Source: Lachnospiraceae bacterium
GTDB taxonomy: Bacteria > Bacillota > Clostridia > Lachnospirales > Lachnospiraceae
DNA: 64,000 nucleotides
Direction: 5' to 3'
Assembly: GCA_022510665.1 (NCBI GenBank)
Contig: JAFLSZ010000001.1
Span: 25,947-89,946 of the forward strand
Under the pieces are notes generated by a model, which saw nothing but the letters and a program-made list of their open reading frames with translations, ran no database searches and was not told the DNA's origin. This document shows positions 8,075 to 17,267 of the stretch, one piece after another. How positions within the stretch are numbered: the first letter of the stretch is position 1; each line of letters opens with the position of its first letter. Position numbers and translations under genes: made by a program.

Positions 8075-9016
8075 CTAAAATACTCCGAGCAGCTTTACTT
8101 CCGGTTCCAGTCTTACTCCGCTCTTTTCCTCCACCGTCGTTATAATATGCCGCATCAGCGCGTAAATATCCGCCGCCGTGGCATTTTCTTTATTGATGAC
8201 AAATCCGCAGTGTTTTTCCGAAACCGCTGCGCCGCCAATCCGAAAACCGGCAAGTCCCGCCTCCATAATAAGTTTTCCCGCGAAATTTCCGGCAGGCCGT
8301 TTAAAGGTCGAACCCGCGCTCGGAAACTCCAACGGCTGTTTTTCCCTTCGTTTCCGGTTTAACATTTCAATGTTTGACAAAATATAAAGTTTAGAGCCAA
8401 TCGGGAAAGAAAACCATGCTCTTGTAACAATCCCCCGCTCTTCCGACAAAATGCTGTGACGGTAGGAAAGCTTCAGTTCATCTGCCGAAAGCTCCTTGAT
8501 TTCTCCGTCCGCCGTCACAATCTCCGCTTTCGTAATACAGTCTTTGATTTCTCCGCCGTAAGCACCCGCGTTCATCACAACCGCGCCGCCTACGCTCCCG
8601 GGAATTCCCGCCGCGAACTCAAACCCGGTAAAGCCTTTTTTCGCAATTTTCATCGCAAATAGCGAAAGAGGCACTCCTGCGCCCGCCATGGCTTTCGCTC
8701 TTCCCGACAGCATATCTTCCTTGATTTCATAAGCCGTAAACTCTCCCGCAAGGCAAAGCACAACGCCCCGGATTCCGCTGTCGGAAACCAGTACGTTACT
8801 GCCGTTTCCAAGCACGACCCACGGCACCCCGTACTTTTCGCAGAGCAATACAACTTCCCGCAGGCTTTCCGTTGTAGTTACGGTCACAAAATATTCCGCG
8901 GGTCCGCCTACTTTAAACGTCGTGTGACGGCTCATCGGCTCTTCCCGCAGAATACTGTCTTCCCCCTGTAAGCTCTGACTAAGCGCTTCAAAAAAAACTT
9001 CCAAATCATTATTCAC
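8075..9016 (-). CDS. murB: UDP-N-acetylenolpyruvoylglucosamine reductase
   Basis: FAD-dependent enzyme making UDP-MurNAc for peptidoglycan. The 313 residues show HTTFKVGGPAEYF, the FAD loop VLGNGSNVLVSD, the catalytic SAGSTFKRP and the C-terminal GFVINKENATAADIY. The start is uncertain: a GTG at 9016 abuts GGGG with almost no spacing, and an in-frame TTG at 9004 has about 11 bases of spacing. Either leaves a normal N-terminus. It starts 5 bases after the ROK kinase stop, so the two are co-transcribed. Confidence 0.95.
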   Translation of the reverse strand: MNNDLEVFFEALSQSLQGEDSILREEPMSRHTTFKVGGPAEYFVTVTTTESLREVVLLCEKYGVPWVVLGNGSNVLVSDSGIRGVVLCLAGEFTAYEIKEDMLSGRAKAMAGAGVPLSLFAMKIAKKGFTGFEFAAGIPGSVGGAVVMNAGAYGGEIKDCITKAEIVTADGEIKELSADELKLSYRHSILSEERGIVTRAWFSFPIGSKLYILSNIEMLNRKRREKQPLEFPSAGSTFKRPAGNFAGKLIMEAGLAGFRIGGAAVSEKHCGFVINKENATAADIYALMRHIITTVEEKSGVRLEPEVKLLGVF

Positions 9017-9021
9017 CCCTT

Positions 9022-9972
9022 TTATTTCTCAATTCTGTCCAGTATCAGCTTTGCACAGCCGTAAATACCGGCGTCATTCCCCAGTGTCGCAAGACGAAAC
9101 TCCTTTCCCTGAAGTGCTTTCATAATTCCTTTGTTATAATGGTGTTTTACGGTCTCGGTCAAAACGGAACCGGCACGGGATACGCCGCCGCCGATTACAA
9201 ACACCTCCGGCTCCACGACCGCCGCCACATGGGAAAGCGCCCGTGCCAGAACCGAGCCCAACTCGTCCACCAGTTCCGTTGCAAGCGGGTCCTTTTCTTT
9301 TGCCGCGTCAAAGATATCTTTCGCGGACAGCGTTTCTTTTCCGCGCAGCACGGAAGACTTTTTCGTCTCCGCCATACGTTTTTTTGCCATGCGCACTATG
9401 CCGGTTGCCGAGGCATACTGCTCCAGATGGCCGAAGCCGCCGCAGCCGCACGGCTCGCTCTCCTGCGGATTCATTACCATATGTCCCAGTTCGCCGCCCG
9501 CACCGGTCGCACCCGCCACGATTTTTCCTTCCGCAATAATGCCGCCGCCGACTCCGGTTCCCAGTGTCACCAGCACCATGTTTTTCACGCCTGCGCCGCC
9601 GCCCATCCACATTTCGCCAAGCGCCGCCACATTAGCATCATTTGCCGCTACCGACACAAATCCGGTCAGCCGCTCCATTATTTCATTGACATTTTTTTCC
9701 CGCCAGCCAAGATTCGGACAATGGGAAACAAAGCCGTTCCCACTTACCGGTCCCGGCACGCCGAGTCCGACGCCAAGCACCTGTTCCCGCCTGATACCGT
9801 ATTCCCTGCACTTTGCAAGAATCGTATCCGCGATATCCTGCGGTACTCTTTCCCCTTCTGCCGCACGTTCGGTCGGTATTTCCCACTTTTCTTTCAGTCT
9901 GCCGTCTTCCGTAAACAGCCCGCACTTAATTGCCGTGCCGCCGATATCTATTCCGAAAACAAACCGTTCCAT
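9022..9972 (-). CDS. glk: ROK family glucokinase
   Basis: A 316-residue ATP-dependent sugar kinase. It opens with the phosphate-1 motif FGIDIGGTAIKCGLF, has GTGVGGGII and the catalytic region GGELGHMVMNP. The ROK zinc site normally reads CxCGxxGCxE; here it is PCGCGGFGHLEQYAS, with His in place of the last Cys, which could still bind zinc. Glucose is the likely substrate from the family; another hexose or ManNAc cannot be excluded. It sits between hprK and murB in one run of genes, linking sugar entry with HPr(Ser) kinase. Confidence 0.88.
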   Translation of the reverse strand: MERFVFGIDIGGTAIKCGLFTEDGRLKEKWEIPTERAAEGERVPQDIADTILAKCREYGIRREQVLGVGLGVPGPVSGNGFVSHCPNLGWREKNVNEIMERLTGFVSVAANDANVAALGEMWMGGGAGVKNMVLVTLGTGVGGGIIAEGKIVAGATGAGGELGHMVMNPQESEPCGCGGFGHLEQYASATGIVRMAKKRMAETKKSSVLRGKETLSAKDIFDAAKEKDPLATELVDELGSVLARALSHVAAVVEPEVFVIGGGVSRAGSVLTETVKHHYNKGIMKALQGKEFRLATLGNDAGIYGCAKLILDRIEK

Positions 9973-9992
9973 ATGTCTGCCTTTCCGCCTTA

Positions 9993-10931
9993 TCAGTCAT
10001 TCTGTCCGCTGTTTTTCATTAAGTTGCTTGTAACACGGTTGTACAGCTCCTGCGCAGCGTTGTAACCCATCTTCTTCTGACGGTAATTTACCGCCGCAGA
10101 TTCGCAGATAATCGCAAGGTTACGTCCCGGACGAATCGGAATAGAGTGACATACTACCTTATTCCCAAGAAACTCCATATATTCCTCATCCAGACCAAAA
10201 CGATCGTACTCCTTGTCACGGTTCCACTCTTCCAGTTTAATTACCAGATCAATCGACTGCGTATTTTTCACGCTCTCTACGCCAAACAGCGTCTTTACGT
10301 CAATAATGCCGATTCCTCGCAATTCGATAAAATGTCTTGTAATATCCGGCGCCGTACCGATTAAAGTCTCATCGCTTACCTTTTTAATCTCCACAACATC
10401 GTCCGAAACAAGGCGGTGTCCGCGCTTAATCAGCTCCAATGCGGCTTCGCTCTTACCGATGCCGCTCTCGCCCATAATAAGTATTCCTTCGCCGTAAACG
10501 TCCACCAAAACGCCGTGGATGGAAATACGGGGAGCAAGCTCTACTTTCAGCCACCGGATTACTTCCGCCATAAAAGAGGAGGTCGATGCGGTGGAACGAA
10601 GTAACGGCACGCCTGCCTCTACCGCAATTTTCCGCATATTCTCCGGAACCTCAATACCACGGCAGAAAACAATACACGGCACCTTAAAACTTAACAGCTT
10701 TTTCATAATACTGATTCCGTGGTCTTTCTCCATCTTTTCCATGTAAGCGTGTTCCACATTTCCGATAATCTGGACGCGCTCCGAATCAAAATAATCGAAA
10801 AATCCCGCCAGCTGCAGGGCAGGGCGGTTTACGTCCGGCTGTGTAATCAGGATATGGTCGATATCCAGTTCCGGCGTACAGTTTTCCAGCTGCATTTTGT
10901 CTACGAGCTTTTTTAATTCTACCGTATACAT
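9993..10931 (-). CDS. hprK: HPr kinase/phosphorylase
   Basis: Phosphorylates and dephosphorylates Ser46 of HPr and Crh in response to glycolytic state. The 312 residues include His139 in SIHGVLVDVYGEG, the P-loop GESGIGKS (154-161), RLVSDDVVEI and the family signature ELRGIGIIDVKTLFG. The start at 10931 follows AAAAGAGGGACA; an upstream in-frame start has no such site. It is the first gene of hprK-glk-murB-whiA-crh, with a promoter at 11008-11036. Confidence 0.97.
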   Translation of the reverse strand: MYTVELKKLVDKMQLENCTPELDIDHILITQPDVNRPALQLAGFFDYFDSERVQIIGNVEHAYMEKMEKDHGISIMKKLLSFKVPCIVFCRGIEVPENMRKIAVEAGVPLLRSTASTSSFMAEVIRWLKVELAPRISIHGVLVDVYGEGILIMGESGIGKSEAALELIKRGHRLVSDDVVEIKKVSDETLIGTAPDITRHFIELRGIGIIDVKTLFGVESVKNTQSIDLVIKLEEWNRDKEYDRFGLDEEYMEFLGNKVVCHSIPIRPGRNLAIICESAAVNYRQKKMGYNAAQELYNRVTSNLMKNSGQND

Positions 10932-11007
10932 TGTCCCTCTTTTCCGCACGGTTTTGAGGTTCTGCCCCAAATGTCCCGCGCCTGTTTATTTTATCCTGTT
11001 CCTCTTT

Positions 11008-11036
11008 ATCATAGCATACTTTTCCCGGATACACAA
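11008..11036 (-). promoter_or_regulatory. Candidate promoter of the hprK operon
   Basis: Minus-strand TTGTGT (11031-11036), a 17-base spacer and TATGAT (11008-11013). It is the best sigma-A match in the 128-base gap before hprK, leaving a leader of about 70 bases. Confidence 0.6.
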
Positions 11037-11059
11037 TGTTTATTGCGGAGAGATTCGGC

Positions 11060-12013
11060 CTACTTTGCTTCCCTTCGTTTCGGTATCTGTGCCAAGATAA
11101 CTGCGGCAAACACAAGCGCGCAGCCGGCAAGCTCCCTTACGGAAAGTATCTGCCCTAAAAGTACCCATCCTCCCAGCACCGCAAACACCGATTCCAGACT
11201 CATAATAAGGGACGCCTCCGTCGGCTCCGTATCTTTCTGCGCTACAATCTGCAGGGTATAACCTACGCCGCTGGACATAACCCCCGCGTAAACCAGCGGA
11301 AGCCATGCCTTTACTATCTGTGCGGCTTCCACCTGCTCCATCAAAAACATCCCCACCGTTCCCAAGACCCCGCAGACAAAAAATTGAATGCAGGACATGG
11401 CAACTCCGTCCGCTTTCGGTGAAAAATAATCTACGACAAGGATATCCACCGCATATGCCAAAGCACAAAGCAGCAGATAAATATCCCCTTTCGCAATCGT
11501 AAAACCGTCGGTAACACAGAGCAGATACATTCCGCAAAGCGCAATCAAAACCGCAAGCCATACTTTCGCGCCGACCTTTTTCTTTATAAAAACCCCGCAA
11601 ACCGGCACCAATACGATATATAACGCGGTGATAAAGCCCGCTTTGCCGGATTCCGGCGCGTATTTAATTCCGATTTGCTGTAACATGGAAGCCGTAAACA
11701 GTATTACGCCGCAGCAGACGCCGCCCAAAAAAAGAATCTTTCCGGAACCTTTTCTTTCCTGCACGATTTCTGCCGTTTTATCTTCTGCTCCCTTTACGGC
11801 GGTTACTCCCGATGTATCTTTTTTATGCCGCTTTTCAATTACTCCGCGGATTCCCAAAAATACCAGCAGGACAATTCCCGCGAGATACGAACGTACCCCC
11901 ATAAAGGTAAACGGCTCCACATACTTCATTCCCTCGCTTTGCGCCGCAAACGCCACGCCCCAGATAAATGCCGTAAGCAGCAATAACAGATTACCGCGCA
12001 TACGTTTTGTCAT
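11060..12013 (-). CDS. EamA/DMT family membrane transporter
   Basis: A 317-residue protein with about ten hydrophobic segments arranged as two EamA repeats. The first opens with LLLLLTAFIWGVAFAAQS; the second contains VYAGVMSSGVGYTLQIVAQK and ASLIMSLESVFAVLGGWVLLGQ, typical of drug/metabolite exporters. A charged loop separates TM2 and TM3. It begins 15 bases after metH and is probably co-transcribed with metF-metH, so export of a methionine-related metabolite is possible, but this is only inference from context. Confidence 0.85.
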   Translation of the reverse strand: MTKRMRGNLLLLLTAFIWGVAFAAQSEGMKYVEPFTFMGVRSYLAGIVLLVFLGIRGVIEKRHKKDTSGVTAVKGAEDKTAEIVQERKGSGKILFLGGVCCGVILFTASMLQQIGIKYAPESGKAGFITALYIVLVPVCGVFIKKKVGAKVWLAVLIALCGMYLLCVTDGFTIAKGDIYLLLCALAYAVDILVVDYFSPKADGVAMSCIQFFVCGVLGTVGMFLMEQVEAAQIVKAWLPLVYAGVMSSGVGYTLQIVAQKDTEPTEASLIMSLESVFAVLGGWVLLGQILSVRELAGCALVFAAVILAQIPKRREAK

Positions 12014-12028
12014 TTTCTTCCCTCGTTT

Positions 12029-14545
12029 CTATTCTTTTGCGCCAATCAGTTTCTTTGCCACGGCCACCGCATCCTGCGCGTCCTTAGAATAGCCGTCCGC
12101 ACCGATTTCTTCGGCGTATTCCGGCGTTGTCACCGCACCGCCTATCATTATCTTCGCAGACAGTCCTTCCCGGTTCCTAAGCTCAACCACTTCCGCCATA
12201 CCGCGCATCGTAGTCGTCATCAGCGCGGAAAGCGCGATAATATCGGCATTCAGACGCTTTGCTTCCGCAATTACACGTTCCGCGGAAACATCCTTTCCCA
12301 AATCCGTCACTTGAAATCCGTGATTTTTTAACATAAGTGCCACAAGATTTTTTCCGATATCGTGAATATCGCCTTCCACGGTCGCAATTACAACCGTTCC
12401 CGCGTTTTTACCGGAGCCGTCCTGTCTCAGATGCGGCTCCAATACTTCTACCGCCGCTTTCATTGCCTCTGCCGCGCCGATTAACTGCGGAAGGAAGTAT
12501 TTCTTTTTCTCAAAAAGGTTTCCCGCTTCGGTAATCGCGGGAATCAGCTCTTGCTCCAACAGTTCCGCGGCTTCTTTCCCGTTTGCAAGCTCTTTCTTTG
12601 CCAGCGCGGCTATGGTATTTTTCTCCCCCAAAAGCACCGCCTTATATAACGGAGTTTCCGCTTTCGGCTCCGCTGCGGTCTTGGATTCGCTCTCCGCCCG
12701 CACTGTGTTTCCCTTTTGTTCCTGACGCGGCTGCGGCACTTTTACACCAAGTTCCGCTTCCCGTTCCCGCTTTTCTTTGAGCCATTCCGCCCTTGCAAGA
12801 TAACGCGCGGAAGAGTCCTCCTTCGCCCGAAGCACCTCGGAGGCATATACAAGATTCATTAAAAGTTCCTGATCCGGGTTCATAATTGCCATCGTCAGGC
12901 CGCGGGTTACCGCCATCATCAAAAAAGCGGCATTGATATATCCCCGTTCCGGCAGCCCGTAAGAAATATTGGAAAGGCCGCAGATGGTAGCAATCCCCAG
13001 TTCTTCCCTGCAATACCGTATTGTATCCAGGGCATCCAGGGCGGCATTTTGCTCCGCTCCTACCGTCATGACAAGACCGTCCGCCACAACGGCTTCTTTC
13101 GGAATACCGTATTCTTTCGCTTTCTGTACAAGGACCCGGAGGTTCTCCCTGCGCTCATCCGCATCTTTAGGAAGTCCCGTACCGCCAAGGGGCAGTACAA
13201 CCACCATCGCGCCGTATTTCTTGACAAGCGGAAACAAAAGTTCCGGGCGACCTTCCTCTAAGGAAACCGAATTTACAAGCGCACGCCCCGGATAAATCCG
13301 AAGTGCCGCTTCCATAACGGATACATCGCTTGTGTCTATGGAAAGCGGAAGGTTTACTGCCTGCGTTACTTCCTCTATAATCCGGCACATCATTTCCTTT
13401 TCGTCGATTCCGCCCATTCCTACATTGACATCCAAAACCGCCGCTCCGTTTTCTTCCTGCTCTCTGGCAAATTCCAGAGCCACGGAAGTATCTCCTGCGC
13501 GCAGCGACTCCTGAAACTTCTTCTTTCCGGTCGGATTAATCCTCTCTCCCACCGGCAGAAAAGAGCCGTCTAACAATACATACACCGTGCGGCGCTCGTT
13601 GGTAAGCGCACTCACCGGCGTTTCGGAGATATGCGGCGGGTATGTTTTTGAAAGCGTTTCGTACAAACATTCTATATGCTCCGGCGTTGTTCCGCAGCAG
13701 CCTCCTAAAATTCCGGCTCCCGCCTCTACAAGCCTCTTCATTCCCTCCGAAAACTGCCGCGGGTCCTGATCATACGCGGTTTCCCCGTCTACGAGCCGCG
13801 GAAGCCCCGCGTTCGGTTTCGCAATCACCGGCACATTGGCAACCGCCTTCATCCTGCGCACGATTTCCTCGCTGCGCTCCGGTCCCGCTCCGCAGTTGAC
13901 TCCGACGGCATCCGCACCAAGCCCCTGCAATACAAGCATCGCGGTTTCCGGCTCCGTACCGTAAAGCGTATGCGCCGTTTCGTCAAACGTCATTGTAACC
14001 ATTACCGGAAGGTTACAGCTTTCCCCCGCCGCAATTAACGCCGCCCTTGCCTCCTGCAGACTCATCATCGTTTCTATTACCAGCAGGTCCACTCCCGCCG
14101 AAACCAGTACCCGCATCTGCTCTTTATACACGTTTACCGCATCTTCAAAGGAAAGAGGCCCGAGAGGGGCTAAAAGCTGTCCCGTCATCGTTACGTCACC
14201 GGCAATGTACGGAATAAACTGCGCGTTCCGCTGCTCCACCATATATTCACCGACCGCGCGCTTACTTAACTCCACCAGCCGCAGATTCATTTCTTCTAAC
14301 TTATCTTCCAGTCCGTATTCCGCAAGTTTAATCCGGTTTGCCGTAAACGTCGGCGCATAAAGAATATCGGTGCCCCGGTGCAGATAACTTTTCTGCAGCC
14401 GGATAAAGCAATCCGGATTATCCAAAATCCATGCCTCCGGACAAACTCCGGCGGGCATTCCCGCACGCTGTAAATTGCTTCCGGTTGCTCCGTCCAAAAA
14501 AATCAACCGTTTCTCCGCCAATTCCCGAAATTCCTGTTTTGTCAT
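12029..14545 (-). CDS. metH: Cobalamin-dependent methionine synthase lacking the reactivation domain
   Basis: Transfers methyl from methyltetrahydrofolate to homocysteine. Domains in order: homocysteine-binding barrel (zinc cysteines in GVNCGAGPE and GGCCGTTPEH), pterin-binding domain from about residue 325 (VGERINPTGKKKF), a glutamate/lysine-rich linker near 610-640, then cap and B12-binding domain with EGDIHDIGKN, whose His ligates cobalt. At 838 residues it ends after the B12 domain, whereas long MetH proteins (about 1230) carry an AdoMet-dependent activation domain. A separate activation protein is expected elsewhere. Transcribed after metF with a 73-base gap. Confidence 0.95.
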   Translation of the reverse strand: MTKQEFRELAEKRLIFLDGATGSNLQRAGMPAGVCPEAWILDNPDCFIRLQKSYLHRGTDILYAPTFTANRIKLAEYGLEDKLEEMNLRLVELSKRAVGEYMVEQRNAQFIPYIAGDVTMTGQLLAPLGPLSFEDAVNVYKEQMRVLVSAGVDLLVIETMMSLQEARAALIAAGESCNLPVMVTMTFDETAHTLYGTEPETAMLVLQGLGADAVGVNCGAGPERSEEIVRRMKAVANVPVIAKPNAGLPRLVDGETAYDQDPRQFSEGMKRLVEAGAGILGGCCGTTPEHIECLYETLSKTYPPHISETPVSALTNERRTVYVLLDGSFLPVGERINPTGKKKFQESLRAGDTSVALEFAREQEENGAAVLDVNVGMGGIDEKEMMCRIIEEVTQAVNLPLSIDTSDVSVMEAALRIYPGRALVNSVSLEEGRPELLFPLVKKYGAMVVVLPLGGTGLPKDADERRENLRVLVQKAKEYGIPKEAVVADGLVMTVGAEQNAALDALDTIRYCREELGIATICGLSNISYGLPERGYINAAFLMMAVTRGLTMAIMNPDQELLMNLVYASEVLRAKEDSSARYLARAEWLKEKREREAELGVKVPQPRQEQKGNTVRAESESKTAAEPKAETPLYKAVLLGEKNTIAALAKKELANGKEAAELLEQELIPAITEAGNLFEKKKYFLPQLIGAAEAMKAAVEVLEPHLRQDGSGKNAGTVVIATVEGDIHDIGKNLVALMLKNHGFQVTDLGKDVSAERVIAEAKRLNADIIALSALMTTTMRGMAEVVELRNREGLSAKIMIGGAVTTPEYAEEIGADGYSKDAQDAVAVAKKLIGAKE

Positions 14546-14618
14546 ACTCTGCTCCGTTCCGCCGTCTTTCCCTCACGGCACAAATCCTTGTAAACGTCCT
14601 GTTTTTTCAGGCATTTTT

Positions 14619-15482
14619 CTAAATCAGATTTTTGATACTGTCACAAATCCGCTTTGCCACCGTCGGATTATTCATGGTGTAAATATGCACACCTTCTACG
14701 TCATGCGCCACCAAATCCACAATCTGATTCACTGCGTATACCATGCCCGCGTCAAATAAGGCTTCTTTCTCAAACTCATACTTTTGTAAAATCCGTCTGA
14801 ACTTTTCCGGCAGAGACGCGCCGCAAAGAGAGACCATCCGCTCAATCTGGGCGCAGTTAATTACAGGCATAATTCCCGCGGAAACCGGCGGTTTAATGTC
14901 CGCAATCTCCATCTTCTCACGAAAAGAATAAAATTGTTCGTTATCAAAAAACAGCTGGGAAATTAAAAACTCCGCCCCCATGTCCGTCTTTTTCTTCAAA
15001 TTATGTAAATCGGCTACCCTGCTTACCGCCTCCGTATGGCCCTCCGGATAGCACGCACCGCCGATACACAGGTTATCCCGCTTTTCTTTTAAGAAGGAAA
15101 CCAGTTCGGAGGCATAGAAAAACTCCTCTTTCGGCGCAATATCCTCCCTCCGGTCGCCGCGCAGGGCAAGTACATTCTCAATTCCTGCCTCGGCAAGCTC
15201 GTCCGTAAACGCAAGGATTTCTTCCTTTGTATAATTGATACAAGTCAGATGTACAAGAGGTTCTACGTTGTATTCCTTTTTGATTTTCTTTGCCAGTTCC
15301 ACGGTAAGGCTGTTCGTCGCCGAACCTCCGGCGCCAAAAGTTACGCTGATAAAGTCCGGATGCAGATTACAAAGCACGTCTAATGTCGCGTCTATACTTG
15401 TCAGTGTCGTATCCCGCTTTGGCGGATATATTTCAAAAGAAAGCACCGGTGTTTTTTTTCGATAAATTTCACTGATTTTCAT
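14619..15482 (-). CDS. metF: Methylenetetrahydrofolate reductase
   Basis: Makes the methyltetrahydrofolate used by MetH. The 287 residues open with VLSFEIYPPKRDTTL, then show DFISVTFGAGGS, ALRGDRR and GAEFLISQLFFDNEQFYSF, all MetF family motifs. AAAAGGAGACGG precedes the ATG. It heads the metF-metH-EamA run and has a good promoter at 15530-15558. No SAM riboswitch fits between this promoter and the start, so control by S-box is not seen. Confidence 0.96.
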   Translation of the reverse strand: MKISEIYRKKTPVLSFEIYPPKRDTTLTSIDATLDVLCNLHPDFISVTFGAGGSATNSLTVELAKKIKKEYNVEPLVHLTCINYTKEEILAFTDELAEAGIENVLALRGDRREDIAPKEEFFYASELVSFLKEKRDNLCIGGACYPEGHTEAVSRVADLHNLKKKTDMGAEFLISQLFFDNEQFYSFREKMEIADIKPPVSAGIMPVINCAQIERMVSLCGASLPEKFRRILQKYEFEKEALFDAGMVYAVNQIVDLVAHDVEGVHIYTMNNPTVAKRICDSIKNLI

Positions 15483-15529
15483 AAAAGCCGTCTCCTTTTC
15501 TTTTCATCCGATTTAGTCCAATCTCTCAT

Positions 15530-15558
15530 ATAATAACATATCGGACGACGTTGTGCAA
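15530..15558 (-). promoter_or_regulatory. Candidate promoter of metF-metH
   Basis: Minus-strand TTGCAC (15553-15558), a 17-base spacer and TATTAT (15530-15535), located between the bioY stop and the metF start. Confidence 0.65.
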
Positions 15559-15580
15559 GAAGCGGCTATTATCAAATCTC

Positions 15581-16216
15581 TTATCGGAGCTGCCGGACTC
15601 TGCGCAGCGCCCCTGTCAGGGCGGCTGCCGCCACGATTTTTACAATCTCCATCGGAAGGAACGGAACGACGCATTTTAACAATGCGTCGGAAAGGGATGT
15701 GCCTTCCGTGTATACCAGCAAAAACCAAACGGTTCCCACCGTATACAGTGCCGTCGTTCCCAACAAAGCGGCAAATACAAAGCGCACCGGCTCTTTCTTT
15801 TTGCTGCCGCCTCCCTTTGTTAACATACCTACAATCCATACACACGGAATATAGCCGAGCAAATATCCTCCGGTTGGACCAAACAGCCTTGCGACACCCC
15901 CCATATAGCCGGAAAACACCGGAAGGCCCATCATTCCCAACAGCAGATAAAGCAGAACGCTCATGCTTCCCATGCGCGGGCCCAGTAAATATCCGGTCAG
16001 ATACAGCAAAAAAGTCGCAAACGTAATTCCTACCGGATTACCCGGAAGGAAAACCGTATGCGGCGCCAGTACACAAAACACGGCGGTCATCAACGCCGTC
16101 TTCGTAAGTTCCGCAACCGTATTCCTTTCTTTTTTTATACCTTGTCCTTTTTCGGTTTTTTCCTTCTCTGCCCACTCTGCTTCTGATTTGTTCCGTAACT
16201 TTTGTAACTTTTCCAT
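15581..16216 (-). CDS. bioY: BioY, substrate-binding component of an ECF biotin transporter
   Basis: A 211-residue membrane protein with about six hydrophobic segments and BioY motifs: FLPGNPVGITFATFLLYLTG, LLYLLLGMMGLPVFSGY and LFGPTGGYLLGYIPC. The first 30 residues are a charged cytoplasmic tail longer than usual for BioY. AGGAGAAGACAGT precedes the ATG. It follows birA by 11 bases, so biotin import and the biotin sensor are made together. It probably uses a shared EcfA/EcfT module encoded elsewhere, or works alone. Confidence 0.93.
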   Translation of the reverse strand: MEKLQKLRNKSEAEWAEKEKTEKGQGIKKERNTVAELTKTALMTAVFCVLAPHTVFLPGNPVGITFATFLLYLTGYLLGPRMGSMSVLLYLLLGMMGLPVFSGYMGGVARLFGPTGGYLLGYIPCVWIVGMLTKGGGSKKKEPVRFVFAALLGTTALYTVGTVWFLLVYTEGTSLSDALLKCVVPFLPMEIVKIVAAAALTGALRRVRQLR

Positions 16217-16227
16217 ACTGTCTTCTC

Positions 16228-17208
16228 CTATTCCTCTTCTTTATTCAAAATTTTTACGCTGACTTCTCCGCTGAAAAGAGTCCGGACTACACCTTCATGC
16301 TCCACAAGCAGACGTCCCTCCCCGTCAATATCCCGCACTACGGCGGAATAGCTGCCTTGTGCGGAAAATACCGTTACCTCCCGTCCCAGTAACACCGAGC
16401 GTTCTTTATACTCTTTCATATACTCCGCCGCACCGAGTTTTTTATAAAGGCCGGAGAACTCATTCCAGACCGCGGCAATCAGCCTGCTCTTTTCTACCGG
16501 GTTTTTTGTGTACTCTTCCAGACAGGCAACAATTCCTTTCAGGTCTTCGGGAAGCGCCTGCTTTTCTATATTGATTCCGATACCGAGAATCACATATTCC
16601 GGTATTCCGCTTTCCAAATCCAGCGCCGCTTCGGTGGAAATTCCGCAGACCTTCTTTCCGTCGATAAAAATGTCATTCACCCACTTGATTCCCGTCTTGA
16701 TTCCTGTTTCCTTTTCTATCGCACGGGCAACCGCCACCGCCGCGCAGGTCGTAATAAAAACGGCCCTGTCCGCCGGAATCTCCGGACGCAGTACCGCGCT
16801 CATGTAAATTCCACCCTCCGGCGCAAAAAAGCTTCTGCCAAACCTTCCTTTTCCCATACTCTGCCGTTTCGCCACAAAAAGCGTCCCTTCCGCCGCCCCT
16901 TTTTGAGCCTGTTCCTTTGCGACACGGTTGGTTGAATCGGTTTCTTCCAGCACTTCTACCGAACGCATCAGCCCGTCTTTTGCAAGTGCGGCGCAGATTT
17001 CCCCTTCGGTTATCCGATTCGCGGGCATCCGGAGACAATACCCTTTCTTTGTCACCGCGTCAATCTGATGGCCTTCTTTCCGAAGCGCACAGACCGCTTT
17101 CCACACCGCGTTTCTTGAACTATGCAGACGCCCCGCCAGTTCTTCTCCCGATATGTATGTGCCCTGCTTTTCCTGCAATAATACAAACAATTCCTGCTTT
17201 CCTGTCAT
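16228..17208 (-). CDS. birA: Bifunctional biotin ligase and biotin operon repressor
   Basis: A 326-residue protein. Residues 1-60 form a winged helix (ISGEELAGRLHSSRNAVWKAV). The ligase domain has the biotin/AMP loop MGKGRFGRSFFAPEGG, ETDSTN and KWVNDIF, and ends in a small SH3-like C-terminal domain. It attaches biotin to carboxylase carrier proteins and, with the DNA-binding domain present, should repress biotin genes. The start at 17208 follows AGAGGAGAAGCG. A candidate BirA operator covers its own -35, so autoregulation with bioY is likely. Confidence 0.95.
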   Translation of the reverse strand: MTGKQELFVLLQEKQGTYISGEELAGRLHSSRNAVWKAVCALRKEGHQIDAVTKKGYCLRMPANRITEGEICAALAKDGLMRSVEVLEETDSTNRVAKEQAQKGAAEGTLFVAKRQSMGKGRFGRSFFAPEGGIYMSAVLRPEIPADRAVFITTCAAVAVARAIEKETGIKTGIKWVNDIFIDGKKVCGISTEAALDLESGIPEYVILGIGINIEKQALPEDLKGIVACLEEYTKNPVEKSRLIAAVWNEFSGLYKKLGAAEYMKEYKERSVLLGREVTVFSAQGSYSAVVRDIDGEGRLLVEHEGVVRTLFSGEVSVKILNKEEE

Positions 17209-17237
17209 CGCTTCTCCTCTTTTTTGCCTTTTTGCAT

Positions 17238-17267
17238 ATCGTACCACACCGCTCCATATATTGTCAA
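17238..17267 (-). promoter_or_regulatory. birA-bioY promoter
   Basis: Minus-strand consensus -35 TTGACA (17262-17267), an 18-base spacer and TACGAT (17238-17243). The -35 lies within one arm of the candidate BirA operator. Confidence 0.6.

Noticed and set aside
15483..15580. SAM riboswitch before metF
   Set aside because: The transcript leader is about 40 bases, too short, and no S-box core is present.
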